From Cytophagales bacterium (lineage in GTDB: Bacteria > Bacteroidota > Bacteroidia > Cytophagales > UBA9547), in assembly GCA_025360395.1 (NCBI GenBank), contig JANYCH010000170.1:1-9770 (forward strand): a stretch of DNA of 9,770 nucleotides. Direction: 5' to 3'. The notes beneath the pieces were generated by a model, which saw only the letters and a list, made by a program, of their open reading frames with translations, did no database searches and was not told where the DNA came from. Both the position numbers and the translations under genes were made by a program. Position 1 is the first letter of the stretch. Each line of letters starts with the position of its first letter. This document shows, in pieces, positions 6,990-9,770 of the stretch.

Positions 6990-7646
6990 ATGAAAACAGC
7001 AGTAATAGCAGGATCAACAGGCTTGGTGGGAAAACAGCTGATGTATAAATTACTGGAAAGCAATGAATATCAAAAAGTGATTGCCCTTGTTCGGACACCA
7101 ATTCAAATTAAGCACCCTAAGCTTGTCCAGATTACAATAGATTATGAAAAACTGGAACAATATAAAAATCAATTAATGGGAGATGATTATTTCTGTTGCC
7201 TTGGTACAACTATGAAAAAGGCAAAGGGCAAAGAAGCATTTTATAAGGTTGATCACACTTACTGTTTAGAATTTGCAAAAATTGCTGCTGAAAATGCTGC
7301 TTCTAAGTTCTTGTTAATTTCCTCTGTTGGCGCAAACGCTTCATCCTCAATTTATTATTCTAAAGTAAAAGGCGATTTGGAGGAAGCGATAAAAAAATTG
7401 AAGCTCCCAGAAATACATATTTTCCATCCCTCCATTTTGGTAGGGAACCGGCTAGAATTCAGGTTTGGAGAATTAATAGGAATAGCAATGGCCAAGACTA
7501 TCGCTCCTTTGTTAATTGGCAAACTGAAAAAATACAAGCCGATGGAGGTAACAAAACTGGCAAATGCCATGATAAATGTGGCTTTGCAGCCAGAAACAAC
7601 TGCAATTAAGAACTGGAGTTATAAAGAAATAATGTCTGTTGCTTAA
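6990..7646 (+). CDS. NAD(P)-binding oxidoreductase, atypical short-chain reductase (HTATIP2/TIP30-like)
   Basis: A 218-residue Rossmann-fold protein. The nucleotide-binding loop is GSTGLVG at 8-14 after a hydrophobic first strand, with a basic residue at the end of strand 2 (LVRTP, Arg35), suggesting NADP preference. It continues with CCLGTT (69-74), LISSVGA (109-115, serine position of the active site) and Y123-S-K-V-K127, the YxxxK pair of short-chain reductases, then HPSILVG (146-152), typical of the atypical HTATIP2-like group. It is therefore possibly catalytically competent, but the substrate is unknown and many members act as redox sensors or assembly factors. No signal peptide; cytoplasmic. 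ATG at 6990 sits right before the Rossmann strand. It reads in the same direction as recF, 40 bases upstream of it, so they may share a transcript, but the sequence gives no functional link. Confidence 0.85.
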   Translation: MKTAVIAGSTGLVGKQLMYKLLESNEYQKVIALVRTPIQIKHPKLVQITIDYEKLEQYKNQLMGDDYFCCLGTTMKKAKGKEAFYKVDHTYCLEFAKIAAENAASKFLLISSVGANASSSIYYSKVKGDLEEAIKKLKLPEIHIFHPSILVGNRLEFRFGELIGIAMAKTIAPLLIGKLKKYKPMEVTKLANAMINVALQPETTAIKNWSYKEIMSVA

Positions 7647-7686
7647 AACGATCAACCACTGTCAAAGCAGAAGTCAAATCAGATAC

Positions 7687-8769
7687 ATGCACTTAAAATC
7701 CCTTCAGCTTATAAATTTTAAAAATCATGCAAGCTTCAGCAATGAGTTTTCAGATAAACTGAACCTTATTACAGGACCCAACGGAACAGGGAAAACCAAT
7801 ATTTTAGATGCTATCCATTTTTTATGCAATACTAAAGGCGCCTTTATTTCTTCAGATAATTTAGCAATACAACATTCGCATGACTTCTTCAGAATAGAAG
7901 GCCACTTTATAGAAGATCAAAAAAACATTAAGGTAGAATGTGTTTGCCAGCAATTGGAAAGAAAAACATTTCTGGTCGACAATAAAGCGCCGGAAAGACT
8001 ATCAAATTATATCGGACGCTTTCCAGTAGTTTTGGTAAGTCCTTATGATACAGATATAATAAGAGAAGGGAGTGACATACGACGTAAATTTTTCGACCTT
8101 ATTCTATGCCAGTCAAATCAGGAATATCTTGAAAAATTAATGGCTTACAATAAGCTTTTAAAACAAAGAAATGCCCTGTTAAAGCAATTTGCTGAATCAG
8201 GCAAGATCAATAAAAGCCTCATTTCCGTGTATGACGAACAACTCTTGCCATTAAATTCCTTCCTTTCAAAGCAAAGGCAAAATTTGATAAAGAAAATACT
8301 TCCACTAGTGACAGAAAGCTATAAAAGCCTAGCTGGTAACGCAGAAAAAATCCATATAGAATATGTTTCTGACTGTCTTGAGCAGAATTTCAGTGAAAAT
8401 TTCCTTTTAAATTTTGCAAATGACCTTATGGCCCAACGCACAACCATGGGAATACATACTGACGATTATGAATTCCGTTTTAATGAGACCTCATTAAAGA
8501 AATTCGGTTCCCAGGGCCAGCAAAAAACCTTCATTCTGGCTCTAAAACTTGCCCATTTTGCCTACATATATGAAACAAAACATGTCAAATGCTTGTTATT
8601 ATTAGACGATATATTCGATCGATTAGATGAAAAAAGAGTCGCTAATCTGGCAGATCTGATAGACAAAAATACTTTCGGGCAGGTTTTCATAACAGATGCC
8701 ACACCTAAAAGGATGACAGAAAGATTTGGGAACCGCACTCAGGAAATTGCTATATTTAAGACCGTATAA
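7687..8769 (+). CDS. recF: DNA replication and repair protein RecF
   Basis: A 360-residue ABC-type ATPase of the SMC/Rad50 relatives that acts with RecO and RecR to load RecA at single-strand gaps. Visible elements: N-terminal LKSLQLINFKNH; Walker A GPNGTGKTN at 30-38 with Lys36; VVLVSPYDTDIIREG (114-128), a RecF-typical stretch, followed by RRKFFD; signature motif FGSQGQQKTF (273-282); Walker B LLLLDDIFDRLDEKR (303-317) with Asp307 and Asp308; then FITDATP (334-340). Length is normal. The frame is open to a TTG at 7639 overlapping the previous gene, but that adds 16 residues unlike RecF; ATG at 7687 gives the standard start. The DUF721 gene follows after 5 bases. Neither dnaA nor dnaN is near, so this recF is not in the classical dnaA-dnaN-recF cluster, at least within the window. 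Confidence 0.96.
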   Translation: MHLKSLQLINFKNHASFSNEFSDKLNLITGPNGTGKTNILDAIHFLCNTKGAFISSDNLAIQHSHDFFRIEGHFIEDQKNIKVECVCQQLERKTFLVDNKAPERLSNYIGRFPVVLVSPYDTDIIREGSDIRRKFFDLILCQSNQEYLEKLMAYNKLLKQRNALLKQFAESGKINKSLISVYDEQLLPLNSFLSKQRQNLIKKILPLVTESYKSLAGNAEKIHIEYVSDCLEQNFSENFLLNFANDLMAQRTTMGIHTDDYEFRFNETSLKKFGSQGQQKTFILALKLAHFAYIYETKHVKCLLLLDDIFDRLDEKRVANLADLIDKNTFGQVFITDATPKRMTERFGNRTQEIAIFKTV

Positions 8770-8774
8770 ACATC

Positions 8775-9095
8775 ATGACATTCCGTTCAACAGAAAAACC
8801 AACTTCGAGAAAATCCCAAGCCATAAGCATTGGGGACGGAATTAAAGAACTGTTAAAATTTTATCAGCTGGAAGGGAAATTTAACGAAACATTTGTAATT
8901 GCGCATTGGGAAAGAATAATGGGCAAAACCATAGCCAGCAGAACAGATAAGGTCTATTTTCGTGATAAAAGGGTTTTTGTGAAGCTGAATTCATCCCCAT
9001 TAAAAAAAGACCTTATCCTGAACAAGCAAAGAATTATAGACCTGATAAATACTGAAATAGGCGATAAGATAGTAGAAGATGTAATCTTTTTATAA
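8775..9095 (+). CDS. DUF721 family protein, DciA-like
   Basis: A small basic protein of 106 residues. The core is recognisable as DUF721: IKELLKFYQLEGKFNE (24-39), then W45-x-x-I-M-G-K-T-IA-x-x-T, a beta strand with FVKLNSSPLKKDL (69-81), and a final INTEIGDKIVEDVIF (91-105). The N-terminus (about 1-16) is polar and probably disordered. Members in other phyla are DciA, the loader or operator of the replicative helicase DnaB; whether the Bacteroidota proteins do the same is inferred from family and from the recF neighbour. It starts 5 bases after recF ends, so the two are almost certainly one transcript and perhaps translationally coupled. The same recF-DUF721 order occurs in the dnaA region of Actinobacteria, which supports a replication role. 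The gap to the next forward gene is 28 bases with no terminator hairpin. Confidence 0.85.
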   Translation: MTFRSTEKPTSRKSQAISIGDGIKELLKFYQLEGKFNETFVIAHWERIMGKTIASRTDKVYFRDKRVFVKLNSSPLKKDLILNKQRIIDLINTEIGDKIVEDVIFL

Positions 9096-9123
9096 AATTC
9101 CCGTAAATAAGAATAAAAACTCC

Positions 9124-9770
9124 ATGGAAGCCTTAATCACCTCTTTAAATGAATTTTTCGACCAGATCCATTGGTGGGAAATTGGCATTATTTTGATTGG
9201 ATTCCTAATTATGGTCGCAATCCACGACATATTTGTTCAGAAAAAACATACCATAAAACATAACTTTCCTGTAGTTGGTCACCTAAGGTATTTACTTGAA
9301 AAAATCGGCCCTGAGTTGCGACAGTATATCGTAGCAAATAACAGAGAAGAGTTGCCATTTAACAGAAGCCAGAGATCCTGGATCTATGCCAGTTCCAAAA
9401 GGGAAAATAATTTAAGCGGGTTTGGAACAGACCAGGACATTTACAAAGCCGGACATGTTTTCATTAATCCAACTTTATTTCCTTATACAGCTCCAAAAGA
9501 CCATCCAAATAAATTTGACCCCTTTTTTGTTCCATGTGCCAAGGTTATTGGTTTGTATAACAAACGTAAAAAGCCTTTCAGGCCCTATTCAATTGCCAAT
9601 ATTTCGGGTATGAGCTATGGTTCTTTGTCCGCCAAAGCTGTAGAATCAATGAATAAAGGTGCTTTAAAAGCCGGTTGCTATCAGAATACCGGCGAAGGTG
9701 CACTTTCCCCTTATCATACTTATGGTGCAGATGTGATCTTTCATTTCGGGACTGGATATTTTGGTGTCAG
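9124..9770 (+). CDS. FMN-binding glutamate-synthase-family protein, N-terminal part (runs off the edge)
   Basis: An open frame from ATG 9124 to the window end: 215 complete codons and no stop, so only the N-terminal part is present. A transmembrane segment (about 19-38, starting WEIGIILIGFLIMVA) is followed by the conserved block NFPVVGHLRYLLEKIGPELRQ (47-67) and LPFNRSQRSWIYASSK (77-92), both usual in this family. The start of the glutamate-synthase-like FMN barrel follows: PYSIANISGMSYGSLS (154-169), GALKAGCYQNTGEGALSPYH (179-198) and FHFGTGYFG (206-214). Family members are stand-alone relatives of the FMN and glutamate-forming half of the large subunit; without the glutaminase domain, the real reaction is uncertain. 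FMN binding and iron-sulfur residues further on cannot be checked. The gene follows DUF721 by 28 bases and may be in the same transcript. Confidence 0.88.
   Translation, partial: MEALITSLNEFFDQIHWWEIGIILIGFLIMVAIHDIFVQKKHTIKHNFPVVGHLRYLLEKIGPELRQYIVANNREELPFNRSQRSWIYASSKRENNLSGFGTDQDIYKAGHVFINPTLFPYTAPKDHPNKFDPFFVPCAKVIGLYNKRKKPFRPYSIANISGMSYGSLSAKAVESMNKGALKAGCYQNTGEGALSPYHTYGADVIFHFGTGYFGV

Noticed and set aside
7639..7686. RecF start at TTG 7639 overlapping the reductase gene.
   Set aside because: The 16 added residues are not part of the RecF family N-terminus, which begins at the ATG at 7687.
1..9770. CRISPR array, transposase, tRNA or rRNA gene, toxin-antitoxin pair, defence island.
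   Set aside because: Reading both strands showed no regular spaced repeats, no DDE or serine recombinase motifs, no tRNA-like cloverleaf in the gaps, and no small gene pairs of that kind. Gene gaps are nearly all under 90 bases.

Overview
The window looks like ordinary chromosomal DNA from a Bacteroidota bacterium. The base composition is clearly AT-rich. One gene carries a type IX secretion (T9SS) C-terminal sorting domain, two others encode a lipoprotein and a PorT-like outer-membrane barrel of the kind common in this phylum, and good Shine-Dalgarno sequences are missing in front of most genes. I think a Cytophagia-like lineage is likely, but the sequence alone does not settle the class.

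Layout. Bases 1-210 hold no gene I can support. They contain a small inverted repeat and a cluster of TTTACGA / TCGTAAA / ATCGTAC words arranged as inverted and direct repeats. Bases 211-4813 form a forward run of four tightly packed genes with gaps of 18, 0 and 1 bases: a dipeptide epimerase of the enolase superfamily, a membrane-anchored protein with three PASTA domains, a large secreted T9SS-sorted protein with an internally duplicated module, and a single-domain rhodanese. A two-gene minus-strand unit (outer-membrane barrel at 6904-6038, then lipoprotein at 6035-4818) converges on the rhodanese with only 4 bases between the stop codons. An 85-base divergent intergenic region follows. The forward genes then resume: an atypical short-chain reductase-like protein, recF, a DUF721 (DciA-like) gene, and the start of a membrane-anchored FMN-binding glutamate-synthase-family protein that runs off the right edge and has no stop codon in the window.

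How the genes may work together. The epimerase and the PASTA protein both fit a cell-wall theme (muropeptide-derived dipeptides and peptidoglycan binding), and the T9SS protein adds a surface or secreted product. The barrel and lipoprotein are probably made together and both end up in the outer membrane. recF and the DUF721 gene belong to replication and repair, a linkage also known from other phyla.

I found no mobile element, CRISPR array, RNA gene, toxin-antitoxin pair or defence system, and nothing that forms a clear new system. Several start codons should be moved from the longest open frame: rhodanese to 4520, barrel to 6904, recF to 7687.
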